Positions 23,201 to 32,965 of a DNA stretch of 38,819 bases are shown in pieces. The first letter of the stretch is position 1, and each line of letters begins with the position of its first letter. The notes below the pieces were generated by a model that made no database searches, was not told the DNA's origin, and worked only from the letters and a program-made list of their open reading frames with translations. Source of the DNA: an uncultured Candidatus Pelagibacter sp. GTDB taxonomy: Bacteria; Pseudomonadota; Alphaproteobacteria; Pelagibacterales; Pelagibacteraceae. The position numbers and the translations under genes were made by a program. The stretch covers positions 1 to 38,819 of the forward strand of contig CAJQTO010000049.1 of the NCBI GenBank assembly GCA_905620465.1, read 5' to 3'.

Positions 23201-26193
23201 GATCTTACCCTTTCACCTTTTGGATCAACATAATGAGAGGAAACTATTTCAACTGGTATTGTTTTATTTTTTAATGGTGACATTGCAAATAATTTTTGAC
23301 CTATCATATTTTTCCCATCTTTAAGAATGGCTAGAGAGAACGGATTATCAAACTCGACACTCCAACAAGAAGCTGAAATATAACCCAATTTTGGGTTTGG
23401 AAGTTGTGCATTTGCATCTTTAACTAAATGAGACCCTTCCGGAATACTTGTTTTTTTATCCAATGGAACAACACCTACAACTTTTTGTCTGTCTGTTGCT
23501 ACGAAAGCTTGTCTATTTAAAGACCTCTTGCCAATAAAATCTTTCTTTTTACTCACCATTCCTTCTAAAGAATTGTCATAAGGAATAGTTCTTCCATCTA
23601 GTTCTGACCCTGCTACATGCCCCATTTCAATTCTTAAAGTTGATAATGCCTCTGTACCATACGGTTGAATTTCAAATTCTTTACCTATTTCCATTATTTT
23701 TTGCCACATATAATTTCCATTATCAGATTCAACATTAATTTCATATGCAAGCTCCCCTGAAAATGAAATTCTAAAAATTCTTGCATGTACACCAAATAAT
23801 TCTCCTTCTACATAACCCATAAATGGCAACCCTTCATTTGATGTATCAATTTTTGGAAATAATTTTTGTAATAATTCTCTAGACTTTGGTCCTGCAATAG
23901 CTGCTCCTGCCCATTGTTCTGTTGTGGATACTACATTTACATTTAATTCTGGCCACACAATTTGCAGATAATATTCAAGATGAGATAAAATGTTTGCAGC
24001 TTGAGCAGTTGTTGTTGTCATATGATAATGAGTTTCTGAAATTCTAGTTGTTGTACCGTCATCCATCACAATTCCATCTTCTCTTAACATCACTCCATAC
24101 CTTGCTTTTCCTATTGGTAGTTTTAACCATGCATTGGTATAAACTCTATTTAACAATTCAGCTGCATCTGGTCCTTTAATATCTATTTTTCCTAAGGTGG
24201 TTACGTCACATACACCTACGTTTGTTCTAACATTTTTCGCTTCTCTCTTTGAGCCTTCAAACAATGTTTCATTTCCTTGTTTGTAGTATCTTGGTCTCAA
24301 CCAAACGCCCGCATCAACAAATACTGCATTATTTTTTTCATGCCATGAATGCATCGGCGATTTTCTTGTAGGTCTTGAATGTTTACCAACTTCTCTTCCT
24401 ACGATTGTACCAATAGTAACTGGTGTGTATGGAGGCCTAAAAGTTGTGTGACCAACTTCAGGAACTATTTTATTTTCTATATTGGATACCAATTGCAAAC
24501 CATTGAGATTGCTTGTTTTACCTTGGTCTGTTGCCATTCCTAAAGTTGTATATCGCTTTACATGCTCAATAGATCGATACCCCTCTTTTAATGCAATTTC
24601 TACATCGGAAACAGCTACGTCATTTTGAAAATCTAAAAATCTTTTATAAGTTTTTCCTTTTGGTAGTGGTACACACCAAAATTTATCATGTTGTGTTGAT
24701 TTTTTTTCAATAATCACTGGAAGTGAAATTTTATTATCATTGTTAGTTATTTTTTTTGACAATTCATAACCACTATCAAATGAATCTTTTAAAGTTTCTT
24801 CTAAAGTTAATGTTCCGTTTGCTGCTCCTAGAGTTGTTTCATTTTGTTTTGATACACCGGGAACGAATGCATCTATGTCTTTATTAAATTTAATTTTATT
24901 TCCAGATTGTGAAGCTAAATGTATTGTAGGTGTCCAAAAACCTGAAACACAAATACAATCACAATTAATACTTTCTAATAATCCTAATTCATTTTTATCA
25001 TCTGAGATTTTAGCAATTTCTGCAGATTTTACTTTTTTATAGCCTTTTGCAGCTACAACTACGTAGGAGAATTTAATTTCTATTCCTAAGTTTTTTGCTT
25101 CATCTATTATTTCTGATTTAGGATCTTTTCTTGTATCTAAAATAACCGGTATAATTCCATTTTTTTTAAATTCTATAGCAGTCTCGTACCCACTATCATT
25201 ATTTGTAAATATTAATGGTTTTTTCCCGATGAGAACTCCATACACTTTTAAATATTCTTTTGCTGCAGAAGACAACATCACACCTGGAGTATCATTATTT
25301 CCAAAAACTAGTGGTCTTTCTATTGATCCCGATGAGATCAAAACTTCTTTTGCTCTAATGTACCAAAGCCTTTGTTTTGGGTGGTATTTTTTTGTTTTAG
25401 GTAAGTGATCACTTAACTTTTCTGACATCACTAACATATTGTGATCATAATAACCAAAAATTTGGGATCTATTTTTCACAGTAACATTCGGCATTTCCTT
25501 AAGTTCTGTAATAATATTATCTGCCCATTCTTTTCCTGTTTGATTTCCAATATTAACTTCACTGGTTAATAAAGTTCCTCCAAATCTAGGTTTGTCTTCT
25601 GCTAATATTACCCTAGCTCCATTTTTGGCTGCAGCATATGCGCTTGCTAAGCCTGATGGACCTGATCCAGCAATTAATAAATCACAATATTCATATTTAT
25701 GTTCGTATCTTTCTTTGTCGTGTTTAATTGATGCAACACCTAGTCCTGCTGCTTTTCTAATAAATGGTTCATAAACTTTATACCAAAAACTTTTTGGCCA
25801 CATAAATGTTTTGTAATAAAATCCCGCTGGAAGAAATATTTTTAAAAAATTATTAATTGCTCCAATATCAAAATTTACACTTGGCCAACAATTGACGCTT
25901 GTTGCTTCTAATCCTTCAAAAAGTTCCTGTTCTGTGGATTTTACGTTGGGTTCTGTCTCATTGTTTCGATACAGTTGAACAATCGCGTAAGGTTCATCAA
26001 CTCCAGCTCCAAAAAAGCCTCTTGGTCTATGATATTTGAAGCTTCTTCCAATTAAATGAATTCCATTAGCCAGTAAAGCAGATGCTAATGTGTCTCCCTC
26101 ATAACCAAAATAACTTTTTCCATTAAATTTGAAAGATATTTTTTTATCTCTATTAATTAGCCCAATATTATCTAGTCTAAAATTTTGTGACAT
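23197..26193 (-). CDS. soxA: Sarcosine oxidase alpha subunit
   Basis: The 998-residue alpha chain. The N-terminal ferredoxin-like domain (YFGYEGDTLASALLANGI) lacks cluster cysteines, as usual in this enzyme. The NAD-binding domain starts LLIAGSGPSGLASAYAAAKNGA at about residue 172. The C-terminal ~390 residues are the GcvT-like folate-binding domain (from about GVWLRPRYYK through KKDFIGKRSL). The complex oxidises sarcosine to glycine and loads the methyl carbon on tetrahydrofolate as 5,10-methylene-THF. It is separated from soxD by 2 bases. The neighbouring fhs gene handles the resulting folate C1 pool. Confidence 0.95.
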   Translation of the reverse strand: MSQNFRLDNIGLINRDKKISFKFNGKSYFGYEGDTLASALLANGIHLIGRSFKYHRPRGFFGAGVDEPYAIVQLYRNNETEPNVKSTEQELFEGLEATSVNCWPSVNFDIGAINNFLKIFLPAGFYYKTFMWPKSFWYKVYEPFIRKAAGLGVASIKHDKERYEHKYEYCDLLIAGSGPSGLASAYAAAKNGARVILAEDKPRFGGTLLTSEVNIGNQTGKEWADNIITELKEMPNVTVKNRSQIFGYYDHNMLVMSEKLSDHLPKTKKYHPKQRLWYIRAKEVLISSGSIERPLVFGNNDTPGVMLSSAAKEYLKVYGVLIGKKPLIFTNNDSGYETAIEFKKNGIIPVILDTRKDPKSEIIDEAKNLGIEIKFSYVVVAAKGYKKVKSAEIAKISDDKNELGLLESINCDCICVSGFWTPTIHLASQSGNKIKFNKDIDAFVPGVSKQNETTLGAANGTLTLEETLKDSFDSGYELSKKITNNDNKISLPVIIEKKSTQHDKFWCVPLPKGKTYKRFLDFQNDVAVSDVEIALKEGYRSIEHVKRYTTLGMATDQGKTSNLNGLQLVSNIENKIVPEVGHTTFRPPYTPVTIGTIVGREVGKHSRPTRKSPMHSWHEKNNAVFVDAGVWLRPRYYKQGNETLFEGSKREAKNVRTNVGVCDVTTLGKIDIKGPDAAELLNRVYTNAWLKLPIGKARYGVMLREDGIVMDDGTTTRISETHYHMTTTTAQAANILSHLEYYLQIVWPELNVNVVSTTEQWAGAAIAGPKSRELLQKLFPKIDTSNEGLPFMGYVEGELFGVHARIFRISFSGELAYEINVESDNGNYMWQKIMEIGKEFEIQPYGTEALSTLRIEMGHVAGSELDGRTIPYDNSLEGMVSKKKDFIGKRSLNRQAFVATDRQKVVGVVPLDKKTSIPEGSHLVKDANAQLPNPKLGYISASCWSVEFDNPFSLAILKDGKNMIGQKLFAMSPLKNKTIPVEIVSSHYVDPKGERVRS

Positions 26194-26195
26194 AA

Positions 26196-26462
26196 TTAGA
26201 TATCTTCGTTAGCCTTTACTGTTTTAAATATTTCATGGGTTGAAGTATCTCTTTGAACTTTAAACCATTGTCTACATCCTGAAATATGGTGCCATAACTC
26301 CAAATGTTTTCCTCTTAAGCTTTTTCTAAGGTATACAAAATTGTCCCACTCTAAATCTGAAATTTCTTTATTTAATTCTGGTCGTTTAACGCTTGCATCA
26401 CCTCCATATGCAAATTCATTTTGTGATCTCATACCACAATGTGGGCATTTAATATGTAGCAT
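26196..26462 (-). CDS. soxD: Sarcosine oxidase delta subunit
   Basis: An 88-residue zinc-binding chain of heterotetrameric sarcosine oxidase. The zinc ligands stand at the canonical places: C6 and C9 (IKCPHCG) plus H59 and C63 (HHISGCRQWF). The central EFAYGGDASVKRPE segment is also typical. The start at 26462 abuts the soxB stop and is followed 2 bases after its own stop by soxA. It is a small gene that often escapes annotation, but here the motifs are complete. Confidence 0.95.
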   Translation of the reverse strand: MLHIKCPHCGMRSQNEFAYGGDASVKRPELNKEISDLEWDNFVYLRKSLRGKHLELWHHISGCRQWFKVQRDTSTHEIFKTVKANEDI

Positions 26463-27719
26463 TTAGGCAATCCAAGTTTTTGTTCCAAGTCCTTTTTCAT
26501 CCAATAAGTGACCTGTGTTAAATCTATTTAAACTATATCCTGCGTTTAATTTATGAACTCTGTCTTGTGCAATTGTGTGTGCAAATGTCCATCCTGATGC
26601 AGGAGTGGCTTTAAATCCTCCATAACACCATCCACAATTTAAATACAATCCTTCAATATGTGTTTTGTCTATTATTGGTGAACCATCCATAGACATATCC
26701 ATTATTCCACCCCAAGTTCTAAGTATTTTTAATTTACTAAGAAAAGGCATCATTGCAATTCCTTCTGTTAAAACATGTTGAAGTGTTGGTAGGTTTCCTC
26801 TTTGAGCATAACTATTATATCCGTCTAGATCACCTCCCATTACCATTTCACCTTTATCTGATTGACTAATGTAAAAATGTCCAGCACCAAAAGTAACTAC
26901 TTTATCTAAAACAGGTTTTACTGGTTCAGAAACACATGCTTGTAAAAGGTGAGTTTCTACGGGTATCGTCATATTTAATTTTTCTGCTAAAATATTAGTA
27001 CTACCCGCAACACACAGTCCAATTTTTTTAACTTTAATATCTCCACGAGAAGTTCTTACACCATTAATTTTTCCACCTGAAACATCGAACCCTGTTACTT
27101 CACAATTTTGAATTATGTCCACACCCATTGAGTCTGCTTGACGCGCATAACCCCATGCTACTGCATCGTGCCTAGCTGTCCCAGCACTTGGCTGCATTAA
27201 TCCACCGAAAATAGGAAACCTTACATTGTCAGAAAAATCTGCCATTGGAATAATTTCTTTTACTTCTTCTCTATTTAAGAGAACTGCATCAATGTCGTTT
27301 AGGCGCATAGAGTTTCCTCTTCTTGTAAAAATATTCATTTGGGCATCTGAGTGAGCAAGATTAATAATTCCTCTTGGAGAAAACATTACGTTATAATTTA
27401 AATCTTGGCTCATCTTTCTCCATAAATCCATTCCAAATTCACTGAACAAAGCATTGTCATCGTACATATAGTTGGATCTAATAATAGTTGTGTTTCTCCC
27501 CATGTTTCCACCGCCAAGCCATCCTTTCTCAATGATAGCTACATTCGTAATATTGTGCTCTTTTGCTAGATAATATGCGGTAGCTAGACCATGACCACCC
27601 CCACCAATAATAACAATATCATATTCTTTTTTTGGAGTAGCATCTTTCCAGGCTAGATCCCAATTTTGATGACCAGAGAACGCATTTTTTATTAGATTGA
27701 ATATGGAATATTTTTGCAT
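26463..27719 (-). CDS. soxB: Sarcosine oxidase beta subunit
   Basis: The 418-residue FAD/FMN-dependent catalytic subunit (DAO superfamily) of sarcosine oxidase. The dinucleotide loop DIVIIGGGGHGLATAYYLA lies at about residues 34-52. GWLGGGNMGRNTTIIRSNY holds the conserved region near the flavin attachment site, and NCGWCYGGFKATPASGW close to the C-terminus is the substrate-side motif. It is the first gene of the operon and starts with ATG without a Shine-Dalgarno sequence. It is divergent from fhs, 130 bases apart. Confidence 0.95.
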   Translation of the reverse strand: MQKYSIFNLIKNAFSGHQNWDLAWKDATPKKEYDIVIIGGGGHGLATAYYLAKEHNITNVAIIEKGWLGGGNMGRNTTIIRSNYMYDDNALFSEFGMDLWRKMSQDLNYNVMFSPRGIINLAHSDAQMNIFTRRGNSMRLNDIDAVLLNREEVKEIIPMADFSDNVRFPIFGGLMQPSAGTARHDAVAWGYARQADSMGVDIIQNCEVTGFDVSGGKINGVRTSRGDIKVKKIGLCVAGSTNILAEKLNMTIPVETHLLQACVSEPVKPVLDKVVTFGAGHFYISQSDKGEMVMGGDLDGYNSYAQRGNLPTLQHVLTEGIAMMPFLSKLKILRTWGGIMDMSMDGSPIIDKTHIEGLYLNCGWCYGGFKATPASGWTFAHTIAQDRVHKLNAGYSLNRFNTGHLLDEKGLGTKTWIA

Positions 27720-27849
27720 TTTTTTAATTTTATATAAAACAATATAAATAGATCTTATTTTTTTTATATATATTTTTTAGAAGTTTCAAAAATTACAAAA
27801 AGAAGATACTAATCCTGCTTAAAGAAATATAAATTTATAGGAGTTTTAT

Positions 27850-29535
27850 ATGGGTGAAGTTAAATCAGATATTCAAATAGCTAGAGAAGCTAAAATGCAA
27901 CCTATAAATGATATCTTGGCAAAGATAAATGTACCAGATGAAAGTACAGCCTATAGTCCACAAGGCAGACATATTGCAAAAATTAACTTAGAATATTTAG
28001 ACACTTTAAAAGGCAAGCCTGATGGAAAACTTATTTTAGTAACTGCCATCACGCCTACTCCTGCTGGCGAAGGTAAAACTACAACTTCAGTTGGTTTGAA
28101 CGATGGATTAAATAAAATTGGAAAAAAATCTATTGTTTGTTTAAGAGAACCAAGTCTTGGTCCTTCTTTTGGAATGAAAGGTGGTGCTGCTGGTGGCGGA
28201 TATGCTCAAGTAGTCCCAATGGAACAAATTAATTTACATTTTACTGGAGACTTTCATGCAATAACTTCAGCTCACAATTTATTGTCAGCTTTAATTGATA
28301 ATCATATCTATTGGGGGAATAAATTAGATATAGATGTTAGAAGAATTGTTTGGAAAAGAGTTATGGATATGAATGATCGTTCTCTTAGATCGATCAATAT
28401 AAATTTAGGAGGTGTTGCTAATGGTTTTCCTAGAGAAGATGGTTTTGATATAACTGTTGCCTCTGAAATAATGGCAATCTTTTGTTTATCAAATGATTTA
28501 GAAGATTTAGAAAAAAGAATTGGAAATATTACTTTTGCTTATACGAGAGATAGAAAGCCTGTTTATGCTAAAGATTTAAAAGCACAAGGTCCAATGACTG
28601 TGTTGTTAAAAGATGCTATTAGACCAAACATAACTCAAACTTTAGAAAACAATCCTGCTATAATTCATGGGGGGCCATTTGCTAATATTGCTCACGGCTG
28701 TAATTCTGTAATCGCTACAAAAACTGGGTTAAAACTTGCTGACTATGTTATTACTGAAGCAGGATTTGGCGCCGATTTGGGTGCTGAAAAATTTCTTAAT
28801 ATAAAATGTAGAAAATCAGATTTAAAACCAAGCTGTGTTGTTATTGTTGCAACTATAAGAGCATTAAAAATGCATGGTGGTGTAGCTAAAGATGATCTTA
28901 AAACAGAAAATGTGGAAGCTTTAAAAAAAGGTTTAGTAAACCTTCAAAGACATATTGAAAATGTTAAAAAATTTAACTTACCTGTTGCTGTAGCTGTTAA
29001 TCATTTTATTAAAGATACAGATAATGAGGTAAAAGCTTTAATAGAATTTTGTGATGGGATTGGAGTTAAAGCAAGTCTTTGTACTCACTGGGCAAATGGT
29101 GGTGAAGGAACAAAAGAACTGGCGAGTCATGTAGCTGAGCTATGTGAAAAAAATGATGCTAAATTCAAGTTTTTGTATGAAAACAAAAATCCTCTATTTA
29201 AAAAAATAGAAATAATTGCAAAAGAAATTTATAGAGCAGATGAGGTTATTGCTGATACAAAAATCAGAGACCAGCTAAAAACCTTTGAAAAAGATGGCTA
29301 TGGAGATTTTCCAATTTGTATTGCAAAAACTCAATACAGTTTCTCAACAGATCCAAGCTTAAAAGGTGCTCCTAAAGGACATGCCTTACCAATAAGAGAA
29401 GTTAGACTTTCTTCGGGTGCTGAATTTATAGTAGTTGTTTGTGGAGCAGTTATGACTATGCCAGGATTACCAAGAGTTCCAGCAGCAGATTCTATTAAGT
29501 TAAATAAAAATGGTGAAATAGAAGGTTTATTTTAA
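27850..29535 (+). CDS. fhs: Formate-tetrahydrofolate ligase
   Basis: ATP-dependent ligase that joins formate to tetrahydrofolate (10-formyl-THF) and can run in reverse to yield ATP. Diagnostic segments are the ATP loop [16 protein letters not shown] (about residues 69-84), [50 protein letters not shown] and [13 protein letters not shown], and [13 protein letters not shown] close to the C-terminus. Length (561) is normal. A TAGGAG ribosome site precedes the ATG. Facing the sarcosine oxidase operon, it would either oxidise C1 carbon released from methylated amines to formate with ATP gain or supply biosynthetic formyl groups. Confidence 0.97.
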   Translation: MGEVKSDIQIAREAKMQPINDILAKINVPDESTAYSPQGRHIAKINLEYLDTLKGKPDGKLILVTAITPTPAGEGKTTTSVGLNDGLNKIGKKSIVCLREPSLGPSFGMKGGAAGGGYAQVVPMEQINLHFTGDFHAITSAHNLLSALIDNHIYWGNKLDIDVRRIVWKRVMDMNDRSLRSININLGGVANGFPREDGFDITVASEIMAIFCLSNDLEDLEKRIGNITFAYTRDRKPVYAKDLKAQGPMTVLLKDAIRPNITQTLENNPAIIHGGPFANIAHGCNSVIATKTGLKLADYVITEAGFGADLGAEKFLNIKCRKSDLKPSCVVIVATIRALKMHGGVAKDDLKTENVEALKKGLVNLQRHIENVKKFNLPVAVAVNHFIKDTDNEVKALIEFCDGIGVKASLCTHWANGGEGTKELASHVAELCEKNDAKFKFLYENKNPLFKKIEIIAKEIYRADEVIADTKIRDQLKTFEKDGYGDFPICIAKTQYSFSTDPSLKGAPKGHALPIREVRLSSGAEFIVVVCGAVMTMPGLPRVPAADSIKLNKNGEIEGLF

Positions 29536-29538
29536 AAA

Positions 29539-30330
29539 TTAATTAATTAAATTTAACCAATTTCTTAATTCTAGCATTCTAGAATCTTTTTCTGAGATTT
29601 TAATCTCTTCTTCAATAAAATTGATGTGATTATTAATTTCTTTTTCATTTTTAAATCTATTTTTTTTTTCAATTAAAGCATCTTTTCTAAATTTAATAAT
29701 ATCAATCATTTTTTGATAAGTTATTTCTGGGTGATATTGCAAACCCCAAATTTCACTAACACCAGTTTTAAAATTAAGAGCTTGTATCTTGTTAGTTTTA
29801 TTTGATGCCAAATGAATAGTGCTAGCAGGAACTGTAACAACTTCATCAAAATTAAATGCTGGAGTATTAAACTTGTTTTTTTTATCAATATAGAGTGAAT
29901 TATTTAAACCATCGTTAGTTAACTCAATATCATTTGCAATTCCTATGTGTGAGCCCTTAATACCTTTTTTAACCTCACCACCTCCTGCTGTTACAGCAAC
30001 TTGCATACCCCAACAAATTGCTAATATTTTTTCAACATTTTTAAAGCATTCTTTCATAAACGAAATTTGCCTTCTTACTTCAGGTGTGTCATTGTAAATA
30101 TTCAAACTACTTCCACCCCAAATTAATCCATCATATTTTTTTAATTTAGGAACAATTTCATTTAGATCTAATTCCAAACAAGGGTTTAATACATCTATTT
30201 TCAAATTTTTATTATAATAGGCAAGGCTTTCTTTTAAACTTTCTGTGTGTGTGGGTATACCCACATCTTGAAAAATTTTTCCTTCTTCTGGTGTATTTCC
30301 TTCACAAATTAAAATATTTAAATCCTTCAT
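29539..30330 (-). CDS. Class I glutamine amidotransferase-like protein
   Basis: A 263-residue GMP-synthase-like type 1 glutaminase domain. The nucleophile is C106 in LAICWGMQ, and the His-Glu pair lies in LQYHPEIT (about residue 200). WGGSSLNIY supplies the oxyanion-side strand. The C-terminal ~55 residues are a charged helical extension. No synthetase partner is adjacent, so the acceptor of the ammonia is unknown; stand-alone members include glutamine hydrolases and gamma-glutamyl-amine hydrolases. Its stop lies 3 bases from the fhs stop on the other strand, and its ATG follows the gpsA stop directly. Confidence 0.87.
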   Translation of the reverse strand: MKDLNILICEGNTPEEGKIFQDVGIPTHTESLKESLAYYNKNLKIDVLNPCLELDLNEIVPKLKKYDGLIWGGSSLNIYNDTPEVRRQISFMKECFKNVEKILAICWGMQVAVTAGGGEVKKGIKGSHIGIANDIELTNDGLNNSLYIDKKNKFNTPAFNFDEVVTVPASTIHLASNKTNKIQALNFKTGVSEIWGLQYHPEITYQKMIDIIKFRKDALIEKKNRFKNEKEINNHINFIEEEIKISEKDSRMLELRNWLNLIN

Positions 30331-31359
30331 TTACCAATCAATTTCTAATTTTTTATTTTCACATATGGTACTTAACATACTAAACATTAGTGGAAAGTGT
30401 TTTGGATTAAGATCTTGTAAAATTTTTGGACCAATTTCTAAAGCAAGCTGTGCCCCTTCAACTGTAATATTTTTCATAAATTTTTCTTTGGCATCTTTAT
30501 AAAGGTACCCTTCTCCCAGATATTTACCCATCAAACTATTTCTTCCACCTATAGCACTCACATATAAATCACCTAAACCTGCTAGTCCATACACTGTGTT
30601 TGCTTTACCTCCGTAGTGAGAAACAAATTCAACCATTTCAGAAATCGATCTATGGATTAATGAGGCTGATGTATTTAAATGGTATTTAGATTGAATTTCT
30701 TTGGGTGCTTTAGAATTACTCAATCCTTCAGATGCCCCAATTAACATTGAATAAATATTTTTAATTGCACCCGATAACTCAACACCTGTTAAATCATCTG
30801 ATATTTCTGTAGAATAATAATCAGTCGATATTATTTTTTTCAATAATTCAGTTTCTTTAATATCTGGATTTGCAATAACTGTCCCCGTTCTCATTTTATT
30901 TGCAAGACCAGCTGCTAAACAAGGTCCTTTGATTGCTGAAACATTTACCTCTGTATGACTTTTTTCTTTTAGAAGTTTTTTAATTTTATCTGAAAGTGTT
31001 ATTAATTTATTTTCTTCTATTGCTAAACCTTTGGTTAATAAAATAATTGGTGTATTTTTTTTATAATCTTTTGCTATTTGTTCAACAAACCAATTAATTC
31101 CTATAGAGCTTACTCCTGCAACAATTATATCTACCCCATTTTTAAGTATTGAGCTTAGTTTCTCAAATTTCTCTACCTTCAATTTTGATGGTAATTCTAA
31201 ATTTAAAGCTGGATGAAAATTATTTTTTGATTTAATAACTTTTATTAATTCATTTTCCAGATGCGTGCCAACGAGTGTCACCTCATTTTCATTTTCAATA
31301 CATGGTACAGCAAATGCAGAACCCATTGCTCCAGCACCTATAATGATTATTTTTTTCAT
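30331..31359 (-). CDS. gpsA: GpsA-like NAD(P)-dependent glycerol-3-phosphate dehydrogenase
   Basis: A 342-residue soluble dehydrogenase. The Rossmann loop is IIGAGAMGSAFA (residues 5-16). LTKGLAIE, KGPCLAAGLANKMRT and the catalytic-lysine motif GVELSGAIKNIYSM follow. The C-terminal substrate motif is GLAGLGDLYVSAIGGRNS. GpsA normally makes sn-glycerol-3-phosphate from dihydroxyacetone phosphate. Because it is directly downstream of glpK (9 bases) it may instead oxidise glycerol-3-phosphate made from exogenous glycerol. GPCLAAG replaces the usual GPSFAxE of housekeeping GpsA, a sign of a divergent subfamily. Confidence 0.85.
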   Translation of the reverse strand: MKKIIIIGAGAMGSAFAVPCIENENEVTLVGTHLENELIKVIKSKNNFHPALNLELPSKLKVEKFEKLSSILKNGVDIIVAGVSSIGINWFVEQIAKDYKKNTPIILLTKGLAIEENKLITLSDKIKKLLKEKSHTEVNVSAIKGPCLAAGLANKMRTGTVIANPDIKETELLKKIISTDYYSTEISDDLTGVELSGAIKNIYSMLIGASEGLSNSKAPKEIQSKYHLNTSASLIHRSISEMVEFVSHYGGKANTVYGLAGLGDLYVSAIGGRNSLMGKYLGEGYLYKDAKEKFMKNITVEGAQLALEIGPKILQDLNPKHFPLMFSMLSTICENKKLEIDW

Positions 31360-31368
31360 AATTTTACT

Positions 31369-32847
31369 TTAGACTAAAGTTCTCTTAATTGCTTGTTGCC
31401 AACCTTTCAACAGATCAATTCTTTGTTTTTTTTTCATTTTAGGAGTGAATTTTCTATTAATTCTCCATTTTTTTGAAATTGAATGAAGTGAATTGTATAA
31501 TCCAATTTGATAACCAGCGATTAATGCAGCACCCAAAGCTGTTGTCTCAGGAATTGTTGGTCTTAATACTTTTATATCCAATATGTCAGAAAGAAATTGT
31601 GCAAACCAATTATTTGAAACCATACCTCCATCTATCTTTACTATTTTAGGTTTTAATCCATCGTTATTCATGGCTCTAAACAAATCATAACTTTGATATG
31701 CTACAGATTCTATAACAGCCCTTACAATATTTTTCCAATCGGTATTTCTTGTTATGCCACTGATTGTACCTCTTGCATTAGCATTCCAGTAGGGAGCGCC
31801 CAAGCCCGTGAATGCAGGAACAATATAAATTCCATCATTGCTTGTTTTAGATTTTACAATTTTTTCTGTCTCATAAGCATTATTAATTAATTTAATTTTA
31901 TCCCTTAACCATTGGACTCCTGCACCTGCAATAAAGATTGAACCTTCTAAAGCATAGGTATTTTTATTTTTTATTCTATAACAGATTGTGGTTAATAATT
32001 TATTTTTTGATAAAATCTTTTTATTTCCAGTGTTCATCATTATAAAAGCACCCGTACCATATGTGCATTTAACAGATCCTTTATCAAAACAAGCTTGTCC
32101 CACAGCTGCAGCTTGTTGATCACCTAGTACTGCATTAATTGGAATTTCCTCTCCAACAATTTTTTTAGATGTTTTTCCAAAATAGTCAGCCGAATTTTTT
32201 ACTTCTGGTAAAATTGATTTTGGAATATTTAGTTTTCTTAAGATTTCATTATCCCATTTATTTGTGTTTATATTAAACATTAAAGTTCTACTTGCATTTG
32301 TTGCGTCTGTTAAATGATTTTTTTTATTTGTTAATCTCCAAATCAAAAAAGTATCAATAGTTCCAAACATCAAACGTTTGTCTTTATGAAGTTTTTTTGT
32401 TGCAGAAACATTATCAAATATCCATTTTACTTTTGTTGCTGAGAAGTAAGGATCAATAAAAAGTCCTGTTTTTTTTCTAAATGAATTTTCTAGTTTTCTT
32501 TTTTTTAAATTTTTACAAATATCTTGAGTTCTTCTGTCTTGCCAAACTATTGCATTATAAACTGGCTTACCTGTTTTTTTATCCCAAAGAATAGTAGTTT
32601 CTCTTTGATTTGTAATTCCTATTGAAATAATCTTTGCTTTTAAAGATTTACTTTTTTTAATTGAATCTCTAATTGTTTTTAAAGTTACTCTCCAAATTTC
32701 CTCCGGATTATGCTCAACCCATCCAGAATTCGGAAAAATTTGTTTAAACTCGGACTGAGAAGAAAAAATTTTTTTTCCTCTTAAGTTAAATAAAATTGAT
32801 CTAGATGATGTGGTTCCCTGATCAATAGAAAGAATTAGTTTTTGCAC
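31369..32847 (-). CDS. glpK: Glycerol kinase
   Basis: A FGGY-family kinase of 492 residues that phosphorylates glycerol to sn-glycerol-3-phosphate. The phosphate-1 loop is SIDQGTTSSRS (residues 7-17). GWVEHNPEEIW, NQRETTILWDKKTGKP and IVWQDRRT form the glycerol site. GDQQAAAVGQACFDKGSVKCTYGTG and FTGLGAPYWNANARGTISG are the phosphate-2 and adenosine regions, and KIDGGMVSNNWF follows. It is the first gene of glpK-gpsA-amidotransferase. No transporter or facilitator is adjacent. The tmm gene diverges 118 bases away. Confidence 0.96.
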   Translation of the reverse strand: MQKLILSIDQGTTSSRSILFNLRGKKIFSSQSEFKQIFPNSGWVEHNPEEIWRVTLKTIRDSIKKSKSLKAKIISIGITNQRETTILWDKKTGKPVYNAIVWQDRRTQDICKNLKKRKLENSFRKKTGLFIDPYFSATKVKWIFDNVSATKKLHKDKRLMFGTIDTFLIWRLTNKKNHLTDATNASRTLMFNINTNKWDNEILRKLNIPKSILPEVKNSADYFGKTSKKIVGEEIPINAVLGDQQAAAVGQACFDKGSVKCTYGTGAFIMMNTGNKKILSKNKLLTTICYRIKNKNTYALEGSIFIAGAGVQWLRDKIKLINNAYETEKIVKSKTSNDGIYIVPAFTGLGAPYWNANARGTISGITRNTDWKNIVRAVIESVAYQSYDLFRAMNNDGLKPKIVKIDGGMVSNNWFAQFLSDILDIKVLRPTIPETTALGAALIAGYQIGLYNSLHSISKKWRINRKFTPKMKKKQRIDLLKGWQQAIKRTLV

Positions 32848-32965
32848 AAATTTAAGCTAAATAATGTTTAACAGTATACATTCTAAATTAAGAATTATTT
32901 TATTTTAATTTTTAGTATTTTGTGAGTAAAGTACAGTTATAAATTTATTTAGGAGAGATTATTTT

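Noticed and set aside
27720-27849. Possible glycine riboswitch between soxB and fhs
   Set aside because: The region is A/T-only for long stretches and lacks the G-rich conserved glycine aptamer core.
32848-32965. Imperfect A/T palindrome and TATAAA-like box before tmm
   Set aside because: Pairing needs gaps and the box sits too close to the ribosome site to be called in such A/T-rich sequence.
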